DNA of 64,000 bases from Alcaligenaceae bacterium (GTDB lineage Bacteria > Pseudomonadota > Gammaproteobacteria > Burkholderiales > Burkholderiaceae_B). The DNA is taken from NCBI GenBank assembly GCA_013416405.1, contig JACCET010000001.1, positions 248,001 to 312,000 on the forward strand, written 5' to 3'. Made by a program: the position numbers and the translations under genes. This document shows positions 17,851 to 26,910 of the stretch, piece after piece (position 1 is the stretch's first letter; the number at the start of each line of letters is the position of its first letter). Under the pieces are notes generated by a model, which saw only the letters and a list, made by a program, of their open reading frames with translations, had not been told where the DNA came from and did not search any database.

Positions 17851-17910
17851 GTTCTTGCCCAAGCGTTGGCCAGCCTACATCTTAATGCACATCTTTTCTG
17901 AAGGTTCATT

Positions 17911-17931
17911 TATGGGATATATCTTTCCATA
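17911..17931. promoter_or_regulatory. Candidate autoregulatory LysR site (inverted repeat)
   Basis: TATGG at 17911-17915 and CCATA at 17927-17931 are perfect inverted arms with exactly 11 bases between them. This is the usual geometry of LysR-family boxes. The site is 61 bases upstream of the LysR start codon, where an autoregulatory site would be expected. Confidence 0.4.
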
Positions 17932-17948
17932 GCAGCAACCTGGCCGGC

Positions 17949-18617
17949 CTAGCCTGATACCACCGTAATCGCGAAACCGTCCCAGCCCTTGGCACCTACG
18001 GTTTGCACGGCAGTACTGCTTAGATTGGGATTGCTTGCCGCCATGGCAAATAGGCTACGCACGCCTTCGACATCGGGGTCGTCGTTGCTTAAGTCGGCCA
18101 CGCCGCCCTTGCGCACCACATTGTCGGTAATGATGACCGTGCCTGGCCGGGACAGCTTCAGCGACCATTCAAGATAGTGTGGATTATTCTGCTTGTCGGC
18201 GTCAATGAAGACGAAATCGAAAGGCTGCGTCTGGTTCGCAACAAGACTCTTCAATGTATCTACGGCGCTGCCCACCATGATCGTTACCGTGTCGCCAAAG
18301 CCGGCCCGTTCTATATTTGCTTGCGCCACCTTGGCGTGGGCAGGTTCCAGTTCCAGCGTGACAATGCTGCCGTCCACTGGTAGCGCGCGTGCCAGCCAGA
18401 TGGTGCTGTAGCCACCCAGCGTGCCGATTTCAAGAATACGCCGGGCGCCACTGATGCGAGCCAGCAAGTTCAACAACTTGCCCTGGTTGGGCGCGACATT
18501 GATGGCCGGCAGTCCGGCTTGCTCGCTGTCGGCCAGGGCGGCATCCAGCACCGCATCGGACGGGGCCAGCGTGGCCGAGAAATAGTCGTCTACCTTGTTC
18601 CATTGTTCCTGATTCAA
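17949..18617 (-). CDS. SAM-dependent O-methyltransferase (family 3)
   Basis: A 222-residue class I methyltransferase of the catechol/caffeoyl-CoA O-methyltransferase type. The SAM site is RILEIGTLGGYSTIWLA, followed by the acidic segment SIVTLELEPAH. The metal and substrate region is FVFIDADKQNN followed by IITDNVVRKG. I chose TTG at 18617 because an AAGGAG site sits 7 bases upstream and the length then equals the family norm (about 220). An open extension to 18743 has no ribosome site and is not family-like. Confidence 0.88.
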   Translation of the reverse strand: MNQEQWNKVDDYFSATLAPSDAVLDAALADSEQAGLPAINVAPNQGKLLNLLARISGARRILEIGTLGGYSTIWLARALPVDGSIVTLELEPAHAKVAQANIERAGFGDTVTIMVGSAVDTLKSLVANQTQPFDFVFIDADKQNNPHYLEWSLKLSRPGTVIITDNVVRKGGVADLSNDDPDVEGVRSLFAMAASNPNLSSTAVQTVGAKGWDGFAITVVSG

Positions 18618-18772
18618 GATACGCTCCTTTGCGTCTAAGGTGGGCCGCGCCTGCGCGCGACCGGAGGGTGAGTGCTTTAGCCAGGCAGATGGCTTTGCCC
18701 AACTCGGTATCTGCGAATTGTCGGTGCATGGGGCGGGGCGCACACTGCAGTCATGGTTTTAATCGGGAGAGC

Positions 18773-19042
18773 ATGGTGCGCAAGAAACCGAAAGCCCAAA
18801 GTGGCCAAGGCATGACCGAATACATTATTGTAGTGGCGTTGGTGGCGGTTGCGGCCATAGCCGTCTATCAATTATTCGGGCAAGTGGTGCGATCGCAAAC
18901 GGCGGCGATGGCCAAGGAACTGGCCGGCGAAGACGGATCCGAACAATCCCGCATGGCGCAAACGGCGGCCGAAGCGGCGGCTGCCCAGGTGGCCGCCAAG
19001 ACGCTCAAGTCATTCACTGGCAATGCAGGGGCGGGTCAATGA
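18773..19042 (+). CDS. Flp/TadE-type pilin-like protein with class III signal peptide
   Basis: An 89-residue protein. It has a short basic leader MVRKKPKAQSG, a prepilin cleavage site with glutamate at +5 and tyrosine at +6 (G11 then QGMTEY), and a hydrophobic helix of about 20 residues. An Ala/Gln-rich tail of about 50 residues follows. Flp pilins are usually 50-60 residues, so the long tail is unusual; this could be the major pilin or a pseudopilin. The ATG at 18773 follows GGGAG. First gene of the Tad-like operon, overlapping the next by 4 bases. Confidence 0.78.
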   Translation: MVRKKPKAQSGQGMTEYIIVVALVAVAAIAVYQLFGQVVRSQTAAMAKELAGEDGSEQSRMAQTAAEAAAAQVAAKTLKSFTGNAGAGQ

Positions 19043-20367
19043 CTGGTCGTGCCAGCTCCTACCCCTGTTGTGTGCAGCAGGGCCAGGCATTAGTGCTTGC
19101 CATGCTGCTGATCAGCGCAGCCCTACTGGTGTTGGTCAGGTATTTTGCTGTGGGGCAGGTGGTGGGCGCCAAGGCCAGGCAACTGCATGCCCTGGATGCC
19201 ACGGCATATAGCGGCGCCTTGATTCAGGCACGAGCCTTGAATATGTTGGCATTTATAAATCGCGCACATGTGGGGCACCAGGTGGCCATGGCGCATCTGG
19301 TCACGTTGGGGTCATGGGCCTCATTGGGTGGAACACAGGCGCAGCAGTTGGCTTCCGGTAATCCACCTGCCTATCTTATTGGCATGTTGTTTGGGCCGCA
19401 ATATGGGGCTGCCTATGTTTCGGCAGCCCGTGCAGCAGGCTTCAGTAGTTTATCCCTGCCCCAATCCGAACTGGCCGGGGCGTACGCCAAGCACGATCAT
19501 GCTGTGCTTGCGATCCTTAGCACGGTGCAAGACGCTGTCGTGGCGAGTTTGCCTGAAGTGCGACAGCAAGCCATGCTTGCTGTACTAAGGGAAAACTACC
19601 CAGAGTATTCAGCCGCAGCGCAATTCGATCTGATCATCAATCGGGATAACTGGCCGGGCTATGTGCAGCGCCAATCCGGTCACGGACAGCTGCGCAGCCT
19701 AGTCGAAGACGTTGCACAGCTATACGGCTTTCTTTCGCCACGCAACGATACGGCGTACAACAGCTGGGTGGTCGATGGGCGCTGTCCGGGTCTGCGGCAT
19801 CAATTGCGTCGTCGCGGCAGTACCGAACTTGATACGCTGGGGCGTTGGCAGTCGGCAGACACCTTGTCCTTCCATGCGCTTCGATCAAATCGTTGGATAG
19901 GCTGCTACTACCGCGAGTATGCAATGGGCTGGGGTTGGATACCCAGCGCACTGAAACAATCCATGGGTCAACCCCATGTCCAGGATCCTCCTGCCGACTT
20001 TTCAGCACAGGATTTTTGGCGCTGGGTTCAGGAGGCCACCAATTGGGATATTGCTTCTGGCAGTGACAACCCGCTGGCCAACTCCCGTGCCGTGGCCTCC
20101 CGTCAGCGCTGGCAAGGCGGCGGTTTGCCAAGCTATTTTGATGTTGCCACAACGCTTTCAGGATCTTTAGGGTTATCCGTAACGCTGCGCCATCCTGGCC
20201 CGGAAGGCCTGACCGTCATTACGCACAGCGCTGCGGAAACCTTTTTTGATCGGCCGGAAGCTCGTAACGATGCACGCAATGAACAAGCCAGCCTGTTTCA
20301 TCCCTATTGGCAGGCACGCCTTGCCAGCCCTGACGACAATGCAGGCGCAAGCGGGGGACTGCCATGA
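19039..20367 (+). CDS. TadG-like pilus assembly protein (uncharacterised)
   Basis: A 442-residue protein with one N-terminal membrane helix (about residues 15-36, starting QQGQALVLAMLLISAALL) and a large, probably periplasmic C-terminal region rich in Gln, Trp and Arg. The GQALV start is shared with TadE/TadG pseudopilins. However, the +5 position is Leu, not Glu, so processing by prepilin peptidase is doubtful. No von Willebrand A domain is evident. Context between the pilin and TadE genes supports a role in the pilus complex. Confidence 0.68.
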   Translation: MTGRASSYPCCVQQGQALVLAMLLISAALLVLVRYFAVGQVVGAKARQLHALDATAYSGALIQARALNMLAFINRAHVGHQVAMAHLVTLGSWASLGGTQAQQLASGNPPAYLIGMLFGPQYGAAYVSAARAAGFSSLSLPQSELAGAYAKHDHAVLAILSTVQDAVVASLPEVRQQAMLAVLRENYPEYSAAAQFDLIINRDNWPGYVQRQSGHGQLRSLVEDVAQLYGFLSPRNDTAYNSWVVDGRCPGLRHQLRRRGSTELDTLGRWQSADTLSFHALRSNRWIGCYYREYAMGWGWIPSALKQSMGQPHVQDPPADFSAQDFWRWVQEATNWDIASGSDNPLANSRAVASRQRWQGGGLPSYFDVATTLSGSLGLSVTLRHPGPEGLTVITHSAAETFFDRPEARNDARNEQASLFHPYWQARLASPDDNAGASGGLP

Positions 20368-21122
20368 AGTCACAGATGAAACAACGTGGCCAGGCCTTGG
20401 TCGAAGGATTGCTTGCCATGCTGGTATTGGTATCAATATGGGTGGCGGTGGCGTGGTTGGGAAACTTGCAAGATATGGCTTTAACTGCTCAGCATGCGAG
20501 TCGCCATGCGGCGTTCTCCTACACCCGTAACCCTGCAACCTACAGCATCAAGGACATACGTCGACAGTATTTTCTGGGGCCTGCCCATCAATGGAATGAG
20601 CGTAGCGGTAACTCAATGCTGGCATCACCTTTGGATCAGATCAGTCTCAATTGGGATAGATCCTCGATTCTTGTTCAGTCAGCTCAAGTCGGCGGCACGA
20701 ACCCGCTGGCTCGTGAGTTGCGAAATGACTGGGGCTTGCTGGATAAAGGCATAGTCCGTGCGCAAGTGTATGTTACGCCCGGCGCCAAGCCTGTAAATCT
20801 TGTCTCTGACTCTGCTGTTCCTGCATCTGTCCTGGGCCTTGAAGATTTCAATCACTACCCACAGCTAAGCAGGCAAACTTCGATACTTGAAGGCGCTGGG
20901 CATGCCGCTAATGATGCGCTCGCCCAGCAAATTGTCGCGCAATCGGCACTGGCCTGGTCCGACAGCGCCCAAGCCTCTCGCATGGCAGGTATGAAGATAG
21001 ATTCGGTGATGACGTCGATCGACGCGCCTTGGCATCGTGAGCGCCCGGTTTTTGACTGGCTGGGGCCATGGGCTGGCTACGTACCTGAAGCGCGTCTGGG
21101 ACACTCAACCAAGGAGCCGTAA
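20364..21122 (+). CDS. TadE-like pseudopilin
   Basis: A 252-residue protein with leader MKSQMKQRG, then QALVEG. The glutamate lies at +5 after a glycine, exactly as in class III prepilins, followed by a hydrophobic helix. The remainder is periplasmic and has no recognised domain. TadE-type pseudopilins prime or anchor Flp pili. It overlaps both neighbours (ATGA at 20364, TAATG at 21120). TadE proteins are usually shorter (about 150-200 residues), so the C-terminal region is an enlargement. Confidence 0.72.
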   Translation: MKSQMKQRGQALVEGLLAMLVLVSIWVAVAWLGNLQDMALTAQHASRHAAFSYTRNPATYSIKDIRRQYFLGPAHQWNERSGNSMLASPLDQISLNWDRSSILVQSAQVGGTNPLARELRNDWGLLDKGIVRAQVYVTPGAKPVNLVSDSAVPASVLGLEDFNHYPQLSRQTSILEGAGHAANDALAQQIVAQSALAWSDSAQASRMAGMKIDSVMTSIDAPWHRERPVFDWLGPWAGYVPEARLGHSTKEP

Positions 21123-21853
21123 TGAACAGCGATACTTTCAAGATACTGTTTTCGGGGCTTATGGGCTGGCCTGTAAGGTTCTCGGGGCGTGTAGTTCTGG
21201 CCGGAGTTTTCCTTGCTTGCATCAGCGTGCCGGCCTGGGGAAGACAGCCTGCGCCGCCGAGCCTTGCCGACCTTGAAGTGCCCGGCTTCAAGTGGAATAC
21301 ACAGCAAACAATGCAGCTGTCCGGGGTGCCTATGCATGTGAAACATTTCACATCCCGCATGGCTGCTGATCCGGCAGCGCAAGTGCTGGCATTGCATTCA
21401 GGTTTGTTTGAACGTGTCCTGAAGCTCAATACCAAGGTGGTGCTGTCGGGCATGCAGTCCGGCTGGCACTGGCTTGCCGAGGTCAACACGTTTGAATCGG
21501 GATCCCGTGGATACGTATCGGCCTTGCTTGTGGGGGCGGCTGGCACATTGGGGTCGCCACATGACGCAGCCCCACATTTTTCATGGTTACCGCCACAGGC
21601 GAAGCGCCAGTTCGATCATCACAATACCGTTGGTGGCAGAAGCATAGTTCAGCAGGTCTACAGCGTGGCTTTGCCCATGCAGACACTGACCTCTTATGTG
21701 CGCAAGCAGTTGCGAACCCAAGGCTGGATTCCCGAACCCGAGCTGGCCAGCGTGGGCGCTGGCATGACCTGGGGCAAGGCGGGATCTCGTTTGATGTTGC
21801 TTGCGCAGCAAGGGGCGGCTGGCAGCTCGCTGTATGTGCATTACGTCGAATAG
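21122..21853 (+). CDS. Exported protein of unknown function in Tad locus
   Basis: A 243-residue protein with an N-terminal hydrophobic signal (about residues 23-39, ending PAWG) and no family that I recognise. The mature part has a HWLAEVNTFESGSRGYVSALL segment and ends MLLAQQGAAGSSLYVHYVE. Genes are overlapped or closely spaced on both sides, so it is part of the Tad-like operon and probably a periplasmic accessory. It might be a divergent pilotin or usher-like component, but nothing in the sequence proves it. Confidence 0.7.
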   Translation: MNSDTFKILFSGLMGWPVRFSGRVVLAGVFLACISVPAWGRQPAPPSLADLEVPGFKWNTQQTMQLSGVPMHVKHFTSRMAADPAAQVLALHSGLFERVLKLNTKVVLSGMQSGWHWLAEVNTFESGSRGYVSALLVGAAGTLGSPHDAAPHFSWLPPQAKRQFDHHNTVGGRSIVQQVYSVALPMQTLTSYVRKQLRTQGWIPEPELASVGAGMTWGKAGSRLMLLAQQGAAGSSLYVHYVE

Positions 21854-21874
21854 CTACTTCAAGGATACTAAAGC

Positions 21875-22855
21875 ATGCGTCTGCCCATATTCAACCGATC
21901 GCTTGCCATGTTGCTGTTGGCGGGTATTGCCGGGTTGGTGGCAGCCTGGGCTGCCAAGCAGCATATTGATGGTCGAGTTCAGCAACTAGAGGCGGAGGCG
22001 CGTACCCCAACGGTAGAGCGTATCGTTGCGGCCTATGACTTGCCGGCCGGTACGCGTCTTGGTCCGGAACATCTGGCCTTGCGTCATTTTCCTACTGCCG
22101 TAGTAGCCAGCGACAGTCTGGCGCCAGGGCGCTTTACTGAACTTACCGGCACCGTGTTGCGTGCCCCTTTACGTAGTGGCGACGCCGTATTGCAAGTCCA
22201 TACTACCGTACAAGCCCAAGCCGCTTTTTCCAGTCATTTATCGGCCGGCAGGCGTGCCATTTCCATGCCCGTTGATGCCATAAATTCTGTTTCGGGTTTG
22301 TTGCAGCCTGGCGATCTTATAGACCTGTATGTGTCATTTGAATACCAGCGCCGCCACATCACAGCCCCATTGCTGCAGGGGGTGTTGGTACTGGCGACCG
22401 ACGCCAATACGCAATTTGTTCAAGGTGTTGACCAGTCGCCCAGGGGCTCCTACGCCACGGTCACACTGGACGCTTCTCCTGAAGATGCCGTCAAGCTGGT
22501 TGCAGCCAGGCAAGGGGGCACTATTACTGCAGTGCTGCGTCCGCCCCAAGACACGGCATCCAGCCAAAAGGCGGTGCGTGGTGATCTTGCAAGCTTGTTG
22601 GGTGTGAATCGAAATCCCCCACTACCCACAAGGAAAGCGCAGATTATTTACGGCAACCAGTCTGTGCGCAGTGTCTCCAGGCTGAAGCCTGCAACATCGG
22701 GGCCATCGCAGGCCAGCGGGCTGTTCAACCTACCGAGTTCGCCAGAGCTGGTCAGTGCGTGGATGCACGCTGCCATCAAGTATCAAATGAATCAGGCGGC
22801 TCATACGGATGGCGCGTCGTCCAACGTTACCAGCCCGGACATGGCAGCACAATAG
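21875..22855 (+). CDS. cpaB: Flp pilus assembly protein CpaB/RcpC
   Basis: A 326-residue protein with an N-terminal membrane helix, then an SAF domain (PTVERIVAAYDLPAGTRLGP) and the CpaB core (RAISMPVDAINSVSGLLQPG, then DLIDLYVSF). CpaB sits in the periplasm and works with the outer-membrane secretin. It comes directly upstream of the secretin gene. The last third is less conserved and Ser/Pro rich. Confidence 0.88.
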   Translation: MRLPIFNRSLAMLLLAGIAGLVAAWAAKQHIDGRVQQLEAEARTPTVERIVAAYDLPAGTRLGPEHLALRHFPTAVVASDSLAPGRFTELTGTVLRAPLRSGDAVLQVHTTVQAQAAFSSHLSAGRRAISMPVDAINSVSGLLQPGDLIDLYVSFEYQRRHITAPLLQGVLVLATDANTQFVQGVDQSPRGSYATVTLDASPEDAVKLVAARQGGTITAVLRPPQDTASSQKAVRGDLASLLGVNRNPPLPTRKAQIIYGNQSVRSVSRLKPATSGPSQASGLFNLPSSPELVSAWMHAAIKYQMNQAAHTDGASSNVTSPDMAAQ

Positions 22856-22865
22856 GATCGTAAAC

Positions 22866-24293
22866 ATGAATATGCGAGCTGCACTGCTGGGATTGCTCTG
22901 TATGCTGATGGCGCAGCACAGTAGGGCCGCGCCATCACAAGAGGTCATGCTGAGCCTGCAGGTTGGCGAGGTAAAGGTTCTGGGTATCCCTGATGTAGCT
23001 CGTGTTGCGGTGGGCGATGGGCATGTCATCAATGCAGTGGCAACCGACGAAAAAGAGGTCATTGTGTTTGCCCGTCATGAAGGTTCCACCGCCTTGCAGA
23101 TATGGTCGGCCGATGGTCAGCGCTGGCATTATCAAATCCAGGTTGCGCCCGAAGGGCTAAGGCAAATCCAGCAAGAACTGCGCAGCGTGCTGGAACGTAT
23201 TCCTCACGCAAGGCTTTCCGCAGTGGGCGATAAGTTGGTAGTCGAGGGTGATGATCTTTCCGACGCCGACCGTGAGCGCATTTCTGAGCTAGCCAAGCAT
23301 TACCCTCAGTTGCTGGACTTCACTGGACAGGTTGGCTGGGATAGCATGGTGCTGCTTGACGTGCAGGTGGTCGAGGTTCCGCGGATACAGTTGCAGGAAC
23401 TGGGTTTACGCTGGAATACAGCTACAGATGGTGGACTGAGCGTCGGGCTGGCCTGGGATGGTGGCAGCAAAAGGCTATCCGGACGCCCGGGTGAATCCGT
23501 TGTGCCGATTGAATTTCCGGCAACTTTGGCTGCCGGTTACTTCGGGGTGAATGCCTTGCTGTCGGCGCGTATCAACGCCATGGCTCAGCAAGGCACTGCG
23601 GTCGTCTTGGCGCAGCCCCAGCTGCTGGCTCGCAGCGGCGCAACCGCCGAGTTCCTGGCAGGCGGTGAGGTACCTTATTCCACTGTCGACGCCAATGGAA
23701 ACACCAATACGGCATTCAAGCCTTATGGTGTATCACTGCGCATTACACCTCAAATCGAACGTAATGGCGCGGTGCGCTCTCGCATCGAGGTTGAGGTCAG
23801 CTCCGTGGATAACGCTATGTCCGTCTCCAACGGCCCCGCGCTGAAAACCCGACGTGCGGCAACCGAGTTTAATGTGCGTTCGGGTCAAACACTGGTTCTT
23901 GCAGGCTTTCTTTCACGCGAGATCACACGAAATATAGATAAGGTTCCGGGGCTGGGCGATATTCCTATATTGGGTGAACTGTTCAAGTCCAGACGCTTCC
24001 AGCGCCATGAAACCGAGTTGGCCATATTTGTCACGCCTGTACTCGTTACTGCCGATCATCCGGGGCTGAGCCGTCGTGTTCAGTTGAGCGGAGAAGTATT
24101 GCAGGCTGCTTTTCCCCAAGAGCCGGTTATCAATTCGTCTCTGGGGCCTCTGCCTGAGCCCTTATTGCTTAAAGAACATGCCGCCTGGGATCCCTGGCAG
24201 GGGCCTGGTTCACAGTGGTCCTCATCCGAAATAAATCCATCCACGCCCGCACTGCCTGGTACCGGGACAAATCAATATTTTTTTACGGAGTAA
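22866..24293 (+). CDS. cpaC: Flp pilus outer-membrane secretin CpaC/RcpA
   Basis: A 475-residue secretin. It has a signal peptide to about residue 20 (MAQHSRAA), an N-terminal pilus-formation domain (SLQVGEVKVLGIPDVARVAVG), a BON-like middle, and the secretin core with VPYSTVDANGN, SLRITPQIERNG and the conserved VPGLGDIPILGELFKS. It forms the outer-membrane channel of the Tad system. I chose the ATG at 22866 since it gives a clean signal peptide; the frame stays open upstream into cpaB. Confidence 0.92.
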   Translation: MNMRAALLGLLCMLMAQHSRAAPSQEVMLSLQVGEVKVLGIPDVARVAVGDGHVINAVATDEKEVIVFARHEGSTALQIWSADGQRWHYQIQVAPEGLRQIQQELRSVLERIPHARLSAVGDKLVVEGDDLSDADRERISELAKHYPQLLDFTGQVGWDSMVLLDVQVVEVPRIQLQELGLRWNTATDGGLSVGLAWDGGSKRLSGRPGESVVPIEFPATLAAGYFGVNALLSARINAMAQQGTAVVLAQPQLLARSGATAEFLAGGEVPYSTVDANGNTNTAFKPYGVSLRITPQIERNGAVRSRIEVEVSSVDNAMSVSNGPALKTRRAATEFNVRSGQTLVLAGFLSREITRNIDKVPGLGDIPILGELFKSRRFQRHETELAIFVTPVLVTADHPGLSRRVQLSGEVLQAAFPQEPVINSSLGPLPEPLLLKEHAAWDPWQGPGSQWSSSEINPSTPALPGTGTNQYFFTE

Positions 24294-24297
24294 GGTC

Positions 24298-26025
24298 ATG
24301 CTGCATTTGGAGCTGCGCTTTGAAGATGGCCTGGTACGGACGGCAAGTTTTCCGCTTCCACTTGAGGTGGGGCGAGGGCCTGATAGCCATTTGCGCCTAA
24401 AGGCCTGGCGGGTCGGCAAGCGTCATGCCCGCTTGGAGTGGCGGCCCGCGGGTATTTTCATTGAAGACTTTGGAAGCTTGAGTGGTACGCTGGTGAATGG
24501 CATTCGTGTGGCCGAACATGGGCCTTTACAGGTGGGCGATGAAATACTGATAGGCCCATGTCTCATGTGTTTGAACGAGATCGAGGAAAGTTTTTCTGTT
24601 GCACAGCCTGCGTTACCTGCAAGTAAGATGGACGCCGCAGGCCAACAGGTGGCGGATCATGATCCCATAATGCACTACGATCCGGCACCAGCTCTAAACA
24701 CTGTGAATGCCGTTGTATCGGCAAGTACAGAGTGCCCGTTGAGCGTACTGTTGTTTCACCGACGACGGCTGCACACCGCCTTGCTTGAAGCACTTGACTT
24801 GCGCCGCCGAGACATTGCCAGCATGAGCGACGATGCCTTGCGTAGCGAGGCGAGCGCCGCTCTAAGCGAAATTATCGCCACTGATACCGAACTGCCGACA
24901 TCTATCGAGCGATCCGCGTTGCTGCTTGAAGTCGTCAACGAGGCAGTAGGTCTTGGTCCTTTGGAGCCTTTGCTGGCTGATCAGACTGTCACTGAAATCA
25001 TGGTTAATCGTCATGATGAAATATTCGTCGAGATTAACGGGCAGCTAAAGCGGCACACTGCCGTGTTCAGCAGTGAGCAGGCCGTATTAGGAGTTATAGA
25101 CCGCATCGTTTCTCCGTTAGGGCGTCGTATAGATGAAAGCTCGCCCATGGTTGATGCACGCTTGCGTGACGGTTCGCGCGTCAATGCCGTGCTGGCCCCC
25201 GTTGCGTTGCGTGGCAGCAGCCTGACCATACGCAAGTTTCCACAAAAACGTCCCAACATGAATGACTTGCTGCAGCTCCAGGCATTCGATGATGCAATAC
25301 AGACGTTTTTGGCTGAAAGTGTTCGCAGCAAGAAGAACCTCATCGTCTCGGGTGGCACGGGATCGGGCAAGACGACATTACTCAATGTGCTGTCCAACTG
25401 CATACCTCGCGACGAGCGCATCGTGACTATTGAAGATGCCGCCGAGCTCAAACTTGATCATCCGCACTTGGTGGCTCTGGAGTCGCGACCGGCGAACCTG
25501 GAGGGGCGCGGCACGATTGCCATACGTGACCTCGTGCGCAATGCCTTGCGCATGCGTCCTGATCGTATTGTGGTGGGCGAGTGCCGGGGTGGCGAGGCTT
25601 TCGACATGTTGGCGGCAATGAATACCGGCCATGAGGGCTCATTGACCACGTTGCACGCCAATAGCCCACGTGATGCGCTTGCGCGGCTGGAAACCATGAT
25701 ATTGATGGCCGGCATGGACTTGCCCTTGCTGGCCGTGCGCGAGCATATTGCGGCCAGCATACATTTCATTATCCAGCAGGCTCGTCTGAGTAATGGCCGT
25801 CGCCTGATCACATCCATTGTTGAAATTACCGGAATGGAAAGCGGACGTATACAAACGCAAGAGCTTTTTAAGTACGTACGCGGACCAACGCCCGCATTTA
25901 CCGGCTGTGGTGTGATCCCCGAGTGCTTCATTGACGAGACGGGTGCGCCTGCCTTGCAGGCGGCGCTGTTCGACATGCGTACAGAGTTGGCGCCACAGGC
26001 GATTGGCCCAGTACAGGCGTTCTAG
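24298..26025 (+). CDS. FHA-CpaF/TadA fusion secretion ATPase
   Basis: A 575-residue protein. The N-terminal about 100 residues form an FHA domain ([34 protein letters not shown]), which binds phosphothreonine peptides in known cases. The rest is a CpaF/TadA-type secretion ATPase with Walker [10 protein letters not shown] near residue 351, Walker [16 protein letters not shown] and the histidine box [11 protein letters not shown]. The ATPase powers pilus assembly at the inner membrane. A cognate kinase is not visible. FHA fusion in place of a TadZ protein sets this locus apart from the classic tad operon. Confidence 0.92.
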   Translation: MLHLELRFEDGLVRTASFPLPLEVGRGPDSHLRLKAWRVGKRHARLEWRPAGIFIEDFGSLSGTLVNGIRVAEHGPLQVGDEILIGPCLMCLNEIEESFSVAQPALPASKMDAAGQQVADHDPIMHYDPAPALNTVNAVVSASTECPLSVLLFHRRRLHTALLEALDLRRRDIASMSDDALRSEASAALSEIIATDTELPTSIERSALLLEVVNEAVGLGPLEPLLADQTVTEIMVNRHDEIFVEINGQLKRHTAVFSSEQAVLGVIDRIVSPLGRRIDESSPMVDARLRDGSRVNAVLAPVALRGSSLTIRKFPQKRPNMNDLLQLQAFDDAIQTFLAESVRSKKNLIVSGGTGSGKTTLLNVLSNCIPRDERIVTIEDAAELKLDHPHLVALESRPANLEGRGTIAIRDLVRNALRMRPDRIVVGECRGGEAFDMLAAMNTGHEGSLTTLHANSPRDALARLETMILMAGMDLPLLAVREHIAASIHFIIQQARLSNGRRLITSIVEITGMESGRIQTQELFKYVRGPTPAFTGCGVIPECFIDETGAPALQAALFDMRTELAPQAIGPVQAF

Positions 26026-26050
26026 CACAGACCACCAGCAGGAGGAGTGA

Positions 26051-26899
26051 ATGGCAGTTTTCATTTTTCTGTCGGGCATAACAGTGCTGGTGGGGGTCTG
26101 TGGTTGGTTCCTGCAAAAATGGCTGAGCCTGGCCTATGTGCACTATCAGCGGGCATTTCAGAAACAGGCCAGCAAACGCCTCGATGAATTCTTCCTGTTT
26201 GTAGATCCGGCGCAGCTTTGGCTGGCCAATCTGGCCATATGCCTGCTCTTGATGGCTATCGTGTATGGTCTGACGGGTGGGGTGGTCATGGCAGTGGTTT
26301 CGGGTGTGTCTGGCTTATTGTTGCCCCAATATGTCATAGGCCGGATAAGGCGTCGGCGCCTGCAACGTTTCGACGAACAGTTGCCTGATCTGTTGCAGGC
26401 CCTGGCAGGCGCTTTGCGCGCGGGGGCCGGCATACAGTCTGCCTTGCGGCATATCGTTGCACAGTCTCCTGCACCGTTGTCACAGGAGTTTGGTCTGATG
26501 CTGCGCCAGCAACGCATGGGGATAAGCTTCGAGCAGGCATTGGCAGATCTGTACCGCCGTATGCCGTTCGAAGGCACAGGGTTGGTGGTGTCTGCCCTGA
26601 CCATTGCGGCGCAAAGTGGTGGAAATCTGGCGGAAACACTGGAAAGCATAGCTTCCACGCTGCGCGCTCGCCTGCGTTTGCTGAGTCGCGTGCAGGCCCT
26701 GACCTCGCAAGGACGCATGCAGGCCTGGATCATGGCCTGCTTGCCCCCGGTTCTGGCAGTCGTATTGCATTATCTGGATCCAGACGCCATGAGGGCCCTG
26801 TGGGAGACTCCCGCAGGTTGGGCAGTGCTGGTCACTGTGGCAGTAATGGAGGCTGTCGGCATATGGATCATACGCCGCATAGTCGCCATTCAGGTCTAG
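26051..26899 (+). CDS. tadB: Tad inner-membrane platform protein TadB
   Basis: A 282-residue GspF-domain membrane protein with hydrophobic segments near residues 5-20, 60-100, 235-255 and 260-275. The T2SSF core reads RFDEQLPDLLQALAGALRAG and AAQSGGNLAETLESIASTLR. TadB and TadC together form the membrane platform on which the TadA ATPase acts. It starts 25 bases after the ATPase gene and ends 11 bases before tadC. Confidence 0.9.
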   Translation: MAVFIFLSGITVLVGVCGWFLQKWLSLAYVHYQRAFQKQASKRLDEFFLFVDPAQLWLANLAICLLLMAIVYGLTGGVVMAVVSGVSGLLLPQYVIGRIRRRRLQRFDEQLPDLLQALAGALRAGAGIQSALRHIVAQSPAPLSQEFGLMLRQQRMGISFEQALADLYRRMPFEGTGLVVSALTIAAQSGGNLAETLESIASTLRARLRLLSRVQALTSQGRMQAWIMACLPPVLAVVLHYLDPDAMRALWETPAGWAVLVTVAVMEAVGIWIIRRIVAIQV

Positions 26900-26910
26900 A
26901 GGCGCTGCGT

